64,000 nt of DNA from Heracleum sosnowskyi (GCA_030848705.1 CM061238.1:75354685-75418684), one strand, 5' to 3'. Positions 23,216 through 34,830 are shown, numbered from the stretch's first letter. Notes: generated by a model from the sequence alone, not told the origin. A program made the numbers and translations.

Positions 23216-25014
23216 GTTATGTGAGTGGGTTAAGACACGTTCTTTAAACCCACTTTTTGTGCACAAACGTTTGAGATACCCCTTTTTATTCCCCAGTTAC
23301 TCAGACAAATCACTCACATCGAACTCAAGGCAAAATACTTTTCTTCAAGCAAAAATCTACTTTCTTACTTTCTTCTTTTCTTGAATCTCCATGGCACCCA
23401 AACAGACTCTCTCTCAAACAAACTTTGCTGGTATCTTTTCCCCAAATGATGCTGGTGAAGGTTTCAAAGGACTAATGTTTTTCTTGAACAAGTCCTATCT
23501 TGGTTCTGCCATTACCTCAACCCCCATTCTCGACTTAGACAGAATTGAGGCATTTTGGCAAACTGCTGTTGCTCAAACGGAGGGTGAGAACCCATCTATT
23601 CAATTCATAATCAATTGGCAACACTACATTCTTACAGCTGAGGTCATCAACACTGCTCTTGGTATCACACTTCAAGCAGGCCGGAATTTTGCTAAACTTG
23701 CTAATGATGACACTCTCAAGAAGCTCTTCTTGAAGATTGGGTATGCTGGCCCTATTCTCGAAGAGGGCACAACCAAATGGTATCCGTCTGGTGAAATGGA
23801 TAGGAAGCATCTGAGAAAGGAGTGGAGCATGATACTTGATGTGATGGTCAAGGTGTTCTCTACCAAGTCCACAGGCTGGAATGGAATACCCACCTACATT
23901 AAGAAACTGACACATTCTCTTGTCCATGGATACAAGGTGAATGTTGGAGCTCTCCTCTTGGCACACCTCAGGGCTGTCATAGGTAAGAAGGTATCAATCT
24001 ACCCTCGCTTTCTTATGATGTGCATCAATTCTTTCTGTGATTTTAATAATGATGCCCCTCGTTTAGAGGCTTGCTCTGTTTTGAAAAAGAACACACACAC
24101 AATGTTATCTTCACAGAATCTCAATGCACATATTCCAATTTGTTTCACTCAACACATGGTTGATCAAGTGTCCAACCTTGATTATCCAGTAGCTTCTGGT
24201 TATGCATCTTTCACTCTTGAGAATGAAACTGAATTAGACCCAAATTCAGTTAACCCACATTCAACACCATACACTCAGCCTAGGCCCTCCAGACTTCCCA
24301 AAGCCTAAAGAGAAGCCTTGCAAGAATCCAGAAAACGACCCTTAGAAGCTGGTGTTGGTGGTAGCTCTGTTAGTCAAGAGGGAGACACTGCACTTAGTGT
24401 AGCAAATAAGGAAGGTAGTCAAACAGAACCCCCAGTGGTTTCCCTTGAGCCTAAGAAGAAGAAAGCTAGGAGGACCAAAACCACTGTTAGCCAAGCTGCA
24501 GTTTCTCAACAAACCGTGGTTACTGAAAGGGATTCAAACACCTCCCTAGATGTGCCTTCTCAACAAGGTGCATCTATTGAAATTGGCCTGTCTCCCAAGG
24601 CACCCTGTAAAGAGTCTGCACAAACTCATGGTTCACAACCCGAGGAACCTCCACTTGAAGAAACACACAGCGAGTTAGGGCACAGTGAGGATTTCTCTAT
24701 TCCTTTTGATGATTCACATGTTTCTCCTGTGAATCAGCCCCCACTCTCTGCTACACTTTCACCTTCTTCCTTCCCTAAACATTCTTTTGTTTCTTCTCCA
24801 CAACCTAGAGAAGGGGACAGTCCCAACCCTTCGGGTTTTGATCATACATCTCCAATCATGGATGAGCCCCCATCTAGTGGTCCACAAGAACCCATTTCTC
24901 AAAGTGAAATGGACACCACTCCTCCAAACACTAATCAAGGGCAAAGTGGTATTCTATCAGAAACTGAAATAGCCAACACTTTGCCTGAACTCCAAGGAGC
25001 ATCTTACCTTCAGG

Positions 25015-25195
25015 AAGATGCTGTCACAGCCTCTGTTGTTGTTAAGGACATTGGAAATGTTGATGTCATGGACACAGCTGCTGTCATGGGTGGAGAGAAA
25101 GATACTGTCAACACAGGACCTACTGTCACTCCACTTCCCAAAGATGCTGTCATGCCAGAACCTGATGTCCACACTCCAACTGACAGTAACATTCC
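25015..25195. repeat. A-family motif cluster in ORF3, first
   Basis: GATGCTGTCAC, GCTGCTGTCATG, GATACTGTCAAC, CTACTGTCACT, GATGCTGTCATG and CTGACAGTAAC occur within 180 bp. The surrounding protein is low complexity. Confidence 0.82.
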
Positions 25196-27124
25196 TGCCA
25201 AAGATGTTGTCCAGTCCTCTCAGCCAGATTTTGATGTTGTACTCCTTGAGGATGCCTCTGATGATGACCTACCTCTTGACAAACTCTTGAAGGTACATTC
25301 TAAATCTTCTCCTTCAATGCATGTTAGTACTGCTCATACACATGCATTTAGGTTGAGTGAGGGTGTGAAAAAGAAAAGAGAGATAAAAGAAAAGAGAGGT
25401 GAGCATAAAAATGAGAGGCAACCAAATGAGCTGGCAAAAGGAGAGGGACTTGAGCATGTCCAGAGAGACCTTGAGGGAGCCCCCACTATTCAGGCATTAG
25501 GCCTTGAGAGTCAAACTGTGAGGGGTGATGAGATCACTCAAACACACCCTGAGAGTGTGAGAACCCCCATAGCCTCCAAGCCCCTTTCTTTTCCTTCCCC
25601 TCCAAGAAGGTTAAGGAATGGTGGCCCCTCTGCAAATTTTGGTAACAGGATCACAGCTCTGGAGGGACAATGTGCTACCTTGAACTCCAAGATGGACTCT
25701 CTCTCTCAACTGGTGGTTGATGGTTTTGCTGCTACTCAACATTCTCTACAGTTCCTTACTGACCTAGTAGCTGTCAACTCAACTAAGGGGGAGAAGGTAG
25801 CAAGATCAGAATCTATATCTATTCAGGAATCAGGTGGAACTCAGGGGGAGCAAGTAACTGTGAAGACCAAAGGGGGAGAAAAACAAGGTTCTGGAGTCAA
25901 GAGTAAAGCAATGACAAAGGGGGAGCAAGTCAAACCAAGAAGTGGACAACCAATGGATAAAGCTGAAGGTCTTGTTGAAGGTGACTTGGATGGAGAAAGG
26001 GTGTTGATGTCTAAGGCAACTCAAGATGCACTGCAAAGAAGACCTGCATATAGACACCCAATTCTACCTCCTGTGACAATTAGAGAACCAACTTCAGCAA
26101 CTCAAGAAACTGCTCTACAGAAAAGATGGAGAGAAATGGATGAACAAAATAAGCTTGGGAAAGGTAAAGGGAAACTGCCTGAATCCATCCATAAGGGACA
26201 TACTTGGTCCAATGGTACTGAGTTTGATCAAAAAGAAGCCAATACTATAATGGTGGATTACAGGGAGAGCACATTACAGAATCATGACACTGAATTTAGC
26301 AGTCTAGTGGAAGAAACAATGAATGCTCCAAGCAACAGTCCAATCAACACCTCAAAACTGCTAAAGGATCAAATCACCAGTGTCAGTGTAATGGTGAATG
26401 ATGAGAAAATATGGGCTGTAAGTATCTACTTCACTTCTGGCATATCTTATTTCATCACAATGGAACTATTGCAGAGTCTGCCAGCAAAGGTGTTGTGTGC
26501 AATGAAGGGAAAGATCAAGGCAACTCAAACACCATTCAATGAAGTGTTGAATATGCAAATCCAGAACATGATCACAGAGAAGCTACCTGAAGTCTACACA
26601 AATCCACCATGTGTTTTCTACAGATCTACTACAAAGGATGGCACAAGAAGGAACAACTTTATGAATTTGATCAGTCCATACAGGATGCAAACTGAATCAA
26701 TTCTGAGAGTGTTAGATGGAATACTAAGCTCAAATGCCAATCCAGGAAGAGTCTTTGCTGTTCAAGAGATCTACAAAATGCTGGTGTTGAGAGACAAGGC
26801 ACTGGGAACTACAGTGAATGAGCTAATCTCTAGAGCCAATGCCAAAAGAGCTGATCAAGGAGGAAGCTGCCTCTATGATGTTCCTTTTCAAGATAATGAT
26901 GATGATGATGAGATTGGAGGTGGTGAAGCTTCTGGAAATGCAGGCAATGCTGGTGGAAGTAATTCTGGGAATACTGGTATTCAATCTCAGAATAAAGGCA
27001 ATGAAGAAACTCCTAGTCTAGAAAAGAAAGATGCTGATGCAACAAATGAAGAGGAGCCAAGAATACTGGAAGCTTTGGAGGCAATCATTCTTAGATGTGC
27101 TGTTGACTGCATAAATGCTGAAAA

Positions 27125-27250
27125 GGATGCTATCACCAAAGATACTGTCGACAAGGAAATTGTCATAGAAGATGGTGTCATGGAAGACACTGTCGACAAA
27201 GGTACTGTCAAGGAAGGTTCTGTCAAGAATGAAGCCAAAGCTACTGTCAA
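27125..27250. repeat. A-family motif cluster in ORF3, second
   Basis: GATACTGTCGAC, GACACTGTCGAC, GGTACTGTCAAG, GTTCTGTCAAG and GCTACTGTCAAG are spaced 15-36 bp apart. They encode the repeated DTV/GTV/SVK words. Confidence 0.82.
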
Positions 27251-28547
27251 GCCCAAAAGACTGAAAGCTAAAGCTAAAGCATGGTTTTCTAGACAGAAAC
27301 CTGAAGGAAAGCACAAGTACTCAGGAAAGGAAAAGGCCACTGGATTAGGCAGAAATCTTAGGATGCCAATTCAATCAATACCTCCCAACAGTCTTAAGAT
27401 ACAACAGATGCAATCTAGAGAAATCAAGAGTGTTGAGGTTAAGATGGATGCAAATCAAGAGGTCACTGAGTACATTCTGTGGTGGGAAGAATCAAGATCT
27501 ACCAAGGTTGATAAGGATTTCAATCTGGTATCCACATCAACCAGTGGTAGGATATCAACCTTAGATAAAAGGAGAATTGACTTCTTCTACCTGGAAAGAA
27601 TGGTAGAGTTGTTGGAGAGCTATGATAATGTTCCAGAGTCTGTCATGGAACATATTCTGAAATATCAGGCTGATAGGGATGCTGAATTCTATCATAAATT
27701 TGGCTACAATTTTGCAGATTTTGATGATGCTGATATTTCAACTGATCTACCAGCTTCTCCTATACCATATCACTGGTACTATGAGTTTGATGATTCACCC
27801 ACAGAAGAAGGACAAACCCAACCCACAGAGGAAGGGCAACCCAAGCCAAGCAAAAGACCTGAATCTTCTCAATATTCTCAATATTAGTCAGAACTTGATA
27901 AGAAGGAAGCTGAACTCCTGGAAAGATGCAAGACTGCTAACAAGGCAGAAAGTGAAGCTCCAAATTATCAAACATGTATGCTGGAAAATCCCTTAAGAAT
28001 AAAGTACCTAAAAGAAGAAATCTATGTTTGCAGCTTGCACAAGCTAAAAACAACTATTCTGAAGGATTTACAGTATATGGTAGCTGGATCAATTCATCCC
28101 TTGGAGCAGATTTGTTCTGATGAGATAAAGGAAATATTAGAAAGGAGAAAAAAGAGAATGTCCAAAGCTAGACAAGCAAAGGAGGATGTCTCTCAATGCT
28201 TATCGTGGAAGTAGATTCAAGCTCATTCATGAAGAACTCCACTTCAGAAGCTATCCATTTGATCAAGAGCAATGGTTGAATCTCAGGGATTCTAGTTCTC
28301 TTATCTCTCCTACTATCAAGAAGATTATTGAAGAAATAGAAGATGCTGCAGTCACTCCTGCTGAAATCTCTCTTGTAGAAGGTCTAAGAGGCTGCTTGAT
28401 AGAAGCTCTCAAAAGAGAGGATGTAACAAGACAGAAGAGGAAATCTCAAGCTAAGTAAAAATTCTTAATCCATTCTGATCTTGTTAGTTAAGTTGTCAGC
28501 ATATATTGTAAATTTGTTATTATCCATAAAAACAAATTGGGGGAGAT

Positions 28548-29604
28548 TGTTGGGATTTATGGGTGATAGCATTGAAACAACTTAACTTTTTATGTACTTA
28601 ATTTTTTAATTAAGTAGAACATACTATCACAGCCAAAGTATGTTCTTGTAATCAGTATGTAATGTCATTTTAGTTGTGTAATTTGAAAGAAGTTCACTTG
28701 CTGTGTTCAAGCCTCAATGAATGCATATTAGATGACAACATGAATAAAGGTTACTGTCATAAGCATTGACAGTAAGATTACAAGAAGACATAATGTTGCA
28801 AGTCAAGACAGCATATTCACTCTGACAGCAACATTGGCGGAAGACTACGCGACAGCAACTTTAGCCCTCGACATCAAGTTTGGAAACCTCGACAGCACAC
28901 TATGCGGGGAACTCTTAATGTCACCAAAAGCACATTCCCGTGACAGCAAGCTTTGCGGCAAAAGTAACTGTCTCAAGAAAGATCCTTGTTCTAGGTATCT
29001 TTCTCAGTCAAATCCTGTGACAGTTTCAATGTTCAAGAAACAGGCGTGTTGCAGTATCCCTAAGCTGCACCAAGTCTGCAAGACTACGACAGAAGCTTCA
29101 AGCACTACAAAACAAAAGCGAATCAATTCAAGAGCAAGGTCAAGTCTCTATTTGCTGAATTGTTTTAGCTGGAAATAGAATGAATCTAGGTTGCTTTCTT
29201 TGTAATGTATATCTGACATGTTAGCAATTTAGGAATGTCACATGGGTAGGCAATTTGTAAGAAGCTGCCACTTGATAATGACAGCAGCTTCACAGACCCA
29301 TGTTGACAGTGATAGGATTAGTTTTATACTTAGACTATCAATTCATTCTAGGAAAGTAACAAAGACAAGTAAGTGTCTTGAAGAAAACCGAAGCTCAAGA
29401 ATTCTCTCTTGAGGTTGTAGCAACACTTTGCAAAATAAATAAAAACATTTATTTTGTGAATCCTGTCTTCAGATTATACTGTTTGTGAATGCATACATAT
29501 TATTGATAACATTAAATCTTAGTTTTGGTTGTTGAAATTGAGATTGAATTTTATCAGTATTGCATTCATCCCCCCCCCCATTCTGCAATACACGAGGACC
29601 AACA
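28548..29604 (+). repeat. 3' LTR of element A, with polypurine tract
   Basis: It is preceded by AAATTGGGGGAGA (28534-28546). Its 1057 bp run from TGTTGGGATTTATGG to GGACCAACA, followed by caacc. The 114-codon open frame at 28834 is an LTR by-product. Confidence 0.93.
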
Positions 29605-31355
29605 CAACCCTTTTTGTGCTTTGTTTTAGTAACTACAGAGCTTTTTATGCATCATTTGAATTAATTTTTGCCTTATTTATCAAGAAAATATTTATATAGT
29701 TTTCCTTGCATTTTTCTGTACTTTTCCTAATTTTTTTATGAATTATTTAGTACCTCTAGGTATTTTTCCTAATCATTCCCGATATTTTAGGAATTTTCTT
29801 GTACCCACGGGTATTTTATCTAGTTATTCCCAATGTTTTAGGAATTTTCTTGTACCCGTATTTATTTTTCTTAATTATTCTTAATATTTTATTGTGCTCT
29901 CGGGTATGAAAATAATTTTACAAATTATTCCTTATTTTTCAAACCTCAAGAAATAATTCTCGTAATTATTTCTCATTTTTTTCATTCATTTCATTCATTT
30001 TTTTTTGTGCTATCGAGCATATCAAATGTTGTGCAATTATGTATAAAAAATTTTCTATCTTTTTGGATAACTTAAAAAATAATATAACTATTATTTTTCT
30101 ATTATTCCAAAATTTTCGACTTTTCATCTTAACTGAGCTTCGACCCCTTGGGTCTCGTAGACCTATTTATGTTCTAATTTTTCTAACTCGTTATATATTT
30201 GAGTTAAAAATAATTTTGGGTCATTCTTGACTATTTAAATATGTTCTTCGCGAATTATTTGGTCTTATACTAGACTTAATATAATTTATGGGATCTCAAT
30301 CCTTAAAATGTTCAAAATTAATTTATTTTACTTTATTTTAGTGATTTTTTGGTGTAAACAGACATTTATTGAAAATATTTTTGAACAAAAATATTAAATT
30401 CGTGAAAACGTGCATTTTATAGGAACTACTTTGTAGTTCTACCCATCACGGATCAATTTGTAATTATCCAAGGGCTGGTTTGTTAATTCATAAACCCTAG
30501 GGGCCTGTTTGACATATTTCAAACTTCAAGGGCTTTTCTCTCATGTTGTAAAGTGTAGGGGCCTTGATGTCGGTTTTCAAAGTTCAGGAACCTATCTGTT
30601 AATTATTTTCAAACCATAGGTGTCATTTTGTCCATTTGTAAACTCCATGTATTTTTCTGCCAAGTGAGCCAAAGTTGGGGTACTAAACTGCACTTTTGCC
30701 GAAATTCCCCTTTCCACCCGCACTTGTCGATTTACCCATCAAATTTTGTTCTCGTCGAAGGGTGCCTCGACTAAGAGGTTACTTCGAGCAGAAACAGGTT
30801 TTTCAAGCTGCATTTTTCATTTTTTCCTTTTTTTAATTTTTAATTTCGATCAATAAATCTTTCCGTTCGATCAGGTCATGGTCGTTTAAGGCTCGTTTTT
30901 TGTCTCGTTGAAGGCCATTTCGAGCAGGAGCAATTTTTCGACCAAAAATTGAGTTCTTCGGGCGGGATTTTTGAACAGAATATTTCTACACCTTTTTTTT
31001 TCTAATATTATTATTGAGTAATAATATTTATTTTACCCAAATTTTGGATAATTTTAGGCCCCAAATTAGAGGTGTCCTACCCGAATAAATTTTCACTCGC
31101 ATAAAGTCCGACACTAATTTTATGATTATTATTATTATATATTATTATTGAATAATGATATCTCTTGTAATTTTGGAGGGGGTTCTCAGCCCTAATAGAC
31201 CTAAATTTAGGGTCGTATTTTTTGGCCTTTTCGGCTCCCAAGTCGACGAAATTCGACCAATATTGAGGTCATTGATGACTATCATTTCTCATTTTTCTGG
31301 AATTTGTTTTTCCACACTTTTTTCTCTTTTTTCTTTTTTTTAAGAAAATAATTTA
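29605..31355 (-). other. Tat 3' non-coding region
   Basis: This AT-rich sequence has no coding match. Words such as GTATTTTTCCTAAT near 29758 reappear inverted near 33780-33860, just before the right LTR. This shows it is the 3' untranslated part of the Tat element, between integrase and LTR on the minus strand. Confidence 0.55.
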
Positions 31356-31640
31356 AACCAGGAATCCTAATCCCTCAGACCAGGATTCTGGTCGAATTAC
31401 GGGCGTTTTCTTCGCTTTGGTCAAAATATTAGGTATCCCGCCCCCTCATACCAGGAATCCTGACCCCTTAGACCATGAATCCTGACCCCTTAGACCAGAA
31501 TTTTGGTCGAATTATGGGCGTTTTCTTCACTCTGGTCGAAATATTAGGTATCCTGACCCCTCATACCAGGAATCCTGACCCCTTAGACCAGGAATCCTGA
31601 CCTCTTAGACCAGGATTCTTGTTTGGGATCCTGACCCTCT
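31356..31640 (-). repeat. minisatellite in the Tat 3' region
   Basis: A ~22-bp unit, CCAGGAATCCTGACCCCTTA, is repeated six or more times. Two larger copies include GAATTACGGGCGTTTTCTTC / GAATTATGGGCGTTTTCTTC and TCGAAATATTAGGTATCCTG. A satellite group lies at 31856-31915. Such arrays are common in Tat/Ogre untranslated regions. Confidence 0.75.
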
Positions 31641-32079
31641 GGGCCCTCAGATTTTTCATTGCATTTGTCACGAAAATAGCCATAACGTTTTCCTCGTTGT
31701 TACGATTTGAGCTTATAATATACCAAATCAAAGCTTGTTCCGAACTCTAACTCATGACATTATTCTCTTGCTTATCACTCGTACTATTGAAGTCATTAAT
31801 TGAATTGAACGTGGCATATTCGAGCCATCAATTGGATGGAGCGTGGCCACTTAGGTCAGGAATCCTAACCCCTTAGATCAGGAATCCTCACCCATTAGAT
31901 CATCCTAGCCCTTTGGGCCTTGTTTCTGCTTAGTCCGACCAAGTGGTATGTCCTACTCGGATGCTCATATACATTAAACCTTGAGGTTCGATGTATACTG
32001 AGTCTAAACATGTTATTTCGTTCAAGCTTTTCTGGTTTCCAAGAACCTCATTCCAGAATGATCTTCACTCGATATAGCC

Positions 32080-32830
32080 CTTCCCCATTAAGGTATCAGC
32101 TTTCCTTTCCGTCCAAATCCAGATGTCAAGATAATTCTAAGAACCTGGTCCCTCTGTCGAAAGAATTTTTCCTTTACTCTAAAGTCATTCTAAAAGGAAA
32201 CTCGTTTTTGATGCTCAAGGATCTAAGTGTTGGTTTCATTTCCGACTTTAATCAAGTCTAGAGCAAGCCTCATGCCTTATTCATTATTTTTGGGCTCGAA
32301 GGCCTCAATCCTTGGGGATACATGAGTGATACACCCAAAGTATGGGGAGTAGGAAGTCTAACTAAGCGTTCCTTGGGAGTTCAACCCTCTTTTTGAGTCC
32401 ATCCGAGATGATTCGATTGGCCACTTCAGCTTTTCCACTTGCTTGAAGATGAACAACAGGAGTGAACCGTGGCTCAATACCATTTTCTTCACAATGTCTC
32501 TTGAAGTCCTTATTGTCGAATTGTCATCCACTATCCGGTCCCAGGATTCGTGGATGTCCATATTCATATATTACACTTTTCCACATGAATTGTGTCACAT
32601 GTTTGGTGGCTATCTTCGATAGGGGTTTAGCCCCAATCCACTTAGTAAAATAGTCGATTGCTATTTATCATAAATTTTTGTTGGGCACTTGTCACGGGAA
32701 GAGACCAAGTATATTTTTTCCCCCGCATAACAAAAAGAATGTGGGAGTTAACGGATGTTAACATCTCAGGTGGTTGTTTCACAATAAGTGTGTGCTTCTG
32801 GCATAGGTCACACTCCTTTGGCATCAGCCA
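32080..32830 (-). pseudogene. Tat integrase remnant
   Basis: On the minus strand, several frames together show a gypsy integrase. The zinc-site end is CDLCQKH followed by QPPEMLTSV (32642-32824). A diverged core follows, with DFKRHCEENGIEPRF- and AEVANRIISDGLKK-like words (about 32370-32520). Further down are degenerate C-terminal words around 32080-32180. CDLCQKH and PPEMLTS are characteristic of Tat-lineage integrases. Frameshifts and stops make it non-functional. Confidence 0.82.
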
Positions 32831-32899
32831 TCATATATGGCCATTAGAATCTCAACCAGGTCATCTTATGGGTAAGGTCCATGCCCCCCCCGAGTGCTG

Positions 32900-33202
32900 C
32901 CCATAGATTTCCACATGTTAAGGCCTTAATATCCATACTGACAACTTCTGGGCCTCCAAGGCATTGTCGGGTAACCAACCGGTCTCTTGGTGAGCCTTTA
33001 TGGGATCCATCATGAACCCGTTGGGGTTTTGTAAAACTAGGTTTGCTTCCTCTTGATTTTGTTTTTGATGGCTCATCAAAATAGAAAGTACCCAACATTC
33101 CTTGAATATCACTTCTCGATCTTCCTTCTCTAGTTCCTTTCCCTCCTGGGGTGTTACGCCCTGCCCCCCGACTTCTTGATTGTCAATGGTACATTCAACC
33201 AT
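32900..33202 (-). pseudogene. Tat archaeal-type RNase H fragment fused to pre-integrase
   Basis: A short match to the second RNase H (NLVLQNPNGFMM) runs directly into a pre-integrase sequence (DPIKAHQETGWLPDN). In intact Tat elements about 150 residues separate them, so an internal deletion joined the two. The second RNase H is diagnostic of the Tat lineage. Confidence 0.7.
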
Positions 33203-33234
33203 GAAGTCAGCGAGTTCTTGGGCCTTTATTGCGG

Positions 33235-33705
33235 TTACCCCGCTCCATGCAAGACCTTGCTCATATAGTAGATGAGTTCTTGAACCTTGTCCTCCTTTTT
33301 AATGAAGACGACATTCAAAGCCGTATCAGATACAGTCAAGTATAGATGAAGTAACCCTCTGGGTTTTTGGTTTGCCAACAATAATGTTCCAGTCATGTAC
33401 TTCTTCAATTTCTGAAAGGTCATTTGGCTTTCATTAAAGAAAACATTTCTCCTATGAGTTTTCAAATGTCCTTAATGGAACGCGGAGCTTCCATGTGAAG
33501 GATTGCTTTAGTTTTGTCGGGGTTGGCCTCAATTCCACGCTTGAAGACCATCTAACCCAAAAAATTTCCCGATCGTATGCCGAAGGCGCATTAAGTCGAG
33601 TTCAACATCATCTTGTGGTGCCTTAACACCCCAAATGCTCGATGTGATTTGTTTTTTTTAGGATCTTGACTACATGTCATCCACATAAAATTTCCGAAAA
33701 CATTG
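33235..33705 (-). pseudogene. Tat reverse transcriptase end and first RNase H remnant
   Basis: The minus strand begins with KFYVDDM (near 33681-33703), the RT catalytic box. It continues through degenerate RT thumb words and then an open 76-codon stretch with FNESQMTFQKLKKYM and YYMSKVLHGA, typical of the gypsy RNase H region. Nothing of RT before YVDDM, protease or gag is found: the remnant stops where inverted Tat 3' sequence begins. Confidence 0.85.
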
Positions 33706-33876
33706 AAAAAAAAACCTTATGGTTTGCAAAAAATTATTTCCGAAAACATTGAATTGTTTTTAGAAAAATAGAGAAAAATACTCGAAGGTATAAAAAATTC
33801 CTAATAAATTAGGGAAAATATGGAAAAATACAAGAGAAAGTTTTTATTTTCTTGAAGATAAGGACCCCAAATCACG

Positions 33877-34367
33877 AATAAGGATCAAGGTAAATAGACC
33901 CTAAATACATAATTAATGATACATTAATTAAACCTAGAATGGTCCGTAAAATAGACCCAATTAATGAGGCTTGAAAGCCTAATTAATTACTAATTTCGTA
34001 ATTAATAATACAGCCCATTAAATGTTACTAAGTTGTGACCTACATCTACTATAAGTAGTCTTGAGAGACACCAAACCCAAAAAGGAGTCAGCCTCCTACA
34101 AACTAGGATTTACAATCCTGACCTAAGAAGGTGACTTGGCCTCCAAGTCCCGTAATTCTACTCTAAATATCAGACTCCTGACACCTATATAAAGGGTATG
34201 AACCCTCATCTCAGAACTTAATTTTTTGGCTTGATTCTAAATTACGAATTGAGATACGTAGGCATCTTGTGAGGACAGATTCAGTCACGAAACACAAGAA
34301 TATCCATTAAAGCTTGAAAGCTCTCAAACCCTAGCAATAATTACACCCTAGTTTTTATTCCATAACA
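33877..34367 (+). repeat. Tat LTR, right copy, plus orientation
   Basis: It aligns in inverted orientation with 6384-7033. Shared blocks are ACATAATTAATG, TTAAACCTAGA, ATTTCGTAATTAAT, the promoter-like CCTATATAAAGGGTATG at 34183-34199, GATACGTAGGCATCTTGT and CAAACCCTAG. It ends ATTCCATAACA at 34367, followed by acatt. It is shorter than the left copy and its 5' end is eroded. The 170 bp before it are Tat 3' non-coding sequence in plus orientation. Confidence 0.75.
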
Positions 34368-34680
34368 ACATTCTTTACTAATGTAATTTATTTACTAATT
34401 TTTTTCTTACTATCTTTCAAGGAAGTAAGCTAAATATGTTAAGTTAATATTTCCCTAAACTTTCACTTCAAGTTCAATTTATTTACTAATTCCTTCATAC
34501 TATCTTCTAATGGAGGAAGCTAAGTATACTATATATTCTTCTAAACTTACTCTACGAGTTTAATTTATTTACTAATTTCTTTTTTACTATCTTTTAATCA
34601 AGGAAAGTAATAAATTAGACGATTTGAGAGGTGCCAGGCGATTTGAGAGGCGCCACCTCGCCGCCCCCTCTATTCTAAAT
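34368..34680. mobile_element. right half of the split TIR-type element
   Basis: It begins with the duplicated acatt and continues the ~85-bp repeat array (units near 34389, 34477 and 34562). It ends with two copies of GATTTGAGAGG, the second followed by CGCCACCTCGCCGCCCCCTC, which is the inverse of the left end at 5838-5870. Confidence 0.5.
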
Positions 34681-34830
34681 ATTAAAATTTTTAATTTCTT
34701 TTTTTAATTCCTAATTTGCAAAAAAGATAATACTTATAAAAGACAAGTACTCTAAAAATTATAAATCTAACCAAATTCTATAATTTAATCGACTATATCT
34801 ACAATCCAATAATTATAAACTTAATTAAAT

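Larger units (their letters stand above)
22089..23390 (+). other. element A spacer between pol and ORF3, with motif array and promoter-like block
   Basis: This 1.3-kb stretch has AGACGGTTTTGCCTATAAAT at 22451-22470, a small open frame at 22515-22778, and a dense array of the A-family motif between about 22905 and 23215. A CT-rich stretch just before the ATG at 23391 looks like a plant 5' UTR. The layout suggests that ORF3 may be expressed from its own transcript. Confidence 0.6.
23391..28458 (+). pseudogene. element A ORF3 (long post-pol ORF), broken copy
   Basis: The frame starts ATG GCA CCC, as in element C ORF3 at 43731. It runs through TAA at 24306-24308 and TAG at 27885-27887 (both in frame), then shifts by one near 28190-28212, and ends at 28458, about 1690 codons. 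The N-terminal ~250 residues form a compact domain that aligns with C ORF3; shared features include a Trp-containing start and a YPRFLMM/YARFLMM box. The middle is long, Ser/Pro/Gln-rich and presumably disordered, with DTV/DAV words made by the A motif. The C-terminal third is charged and helical and ends basic (RQKRKSQAK). No signal peptide or transmembrane helix is seen, so the label env-like used for SIRE third ORFs is not supported. The N-terminal domain may be related to plant transposon protein families; the function is unknown. Confidence 0.75.
7363..29604 (+). mobile_element. copia element A (SIRE/Maximus type) with third ORF
   Basis: The TGTTGGG...CCAACA element is bounded by the perfect duplication caacc. 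It has LTRs of 1055 and 1057 bp, a tRNA-iMet-type primer site, gag, pol and a long ORF3, with a polypurine tract before the 3' LTR. Its length without inserted element B is about 14.4 kb. The two LTRs differ at roughly 20 positions by eye, and the genes carry several stops and frameshifts, so A is an older, probably inactive copy. It carries the motif TACTGTCA/TGACAGTA throughout its non-enzymatic parts. Confidence 0.93.
6384..34367. mobile_element. decayed Tat-lineage Ty3/gypsy unit with inverted LTRs, carrying nested copia A and B
   Basis: The outer borders are two homologous LTRs in opposite orientation (6384-7033 minus, 33877-34367 plus). Both present their 3' terminus (...AACA) outward. 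The 5-bp word acatt flanks both sides (6379-6383 and 34368-34372), and the surrounding ~85-bp repeat array reads continuously once the unit is removed. The interior has a minus-strand pol remnant with RT, RNase H, a piece of the second (archaeal-type) RNase H and integrase, which marks the Tat lineage. Its gag, protease and the first part of RT are absent. Copia element A (7363-29604) was inserted later. Confidence 0.7.

Noticed and set aside
31356..31640. AATCCTGA words in the Tat minisatellite, resembling the E-family motif
   Set aside because: They are part of a longer 22-bp tandem unit confined to one place, always followed by CCCC, and not scattered through the element.
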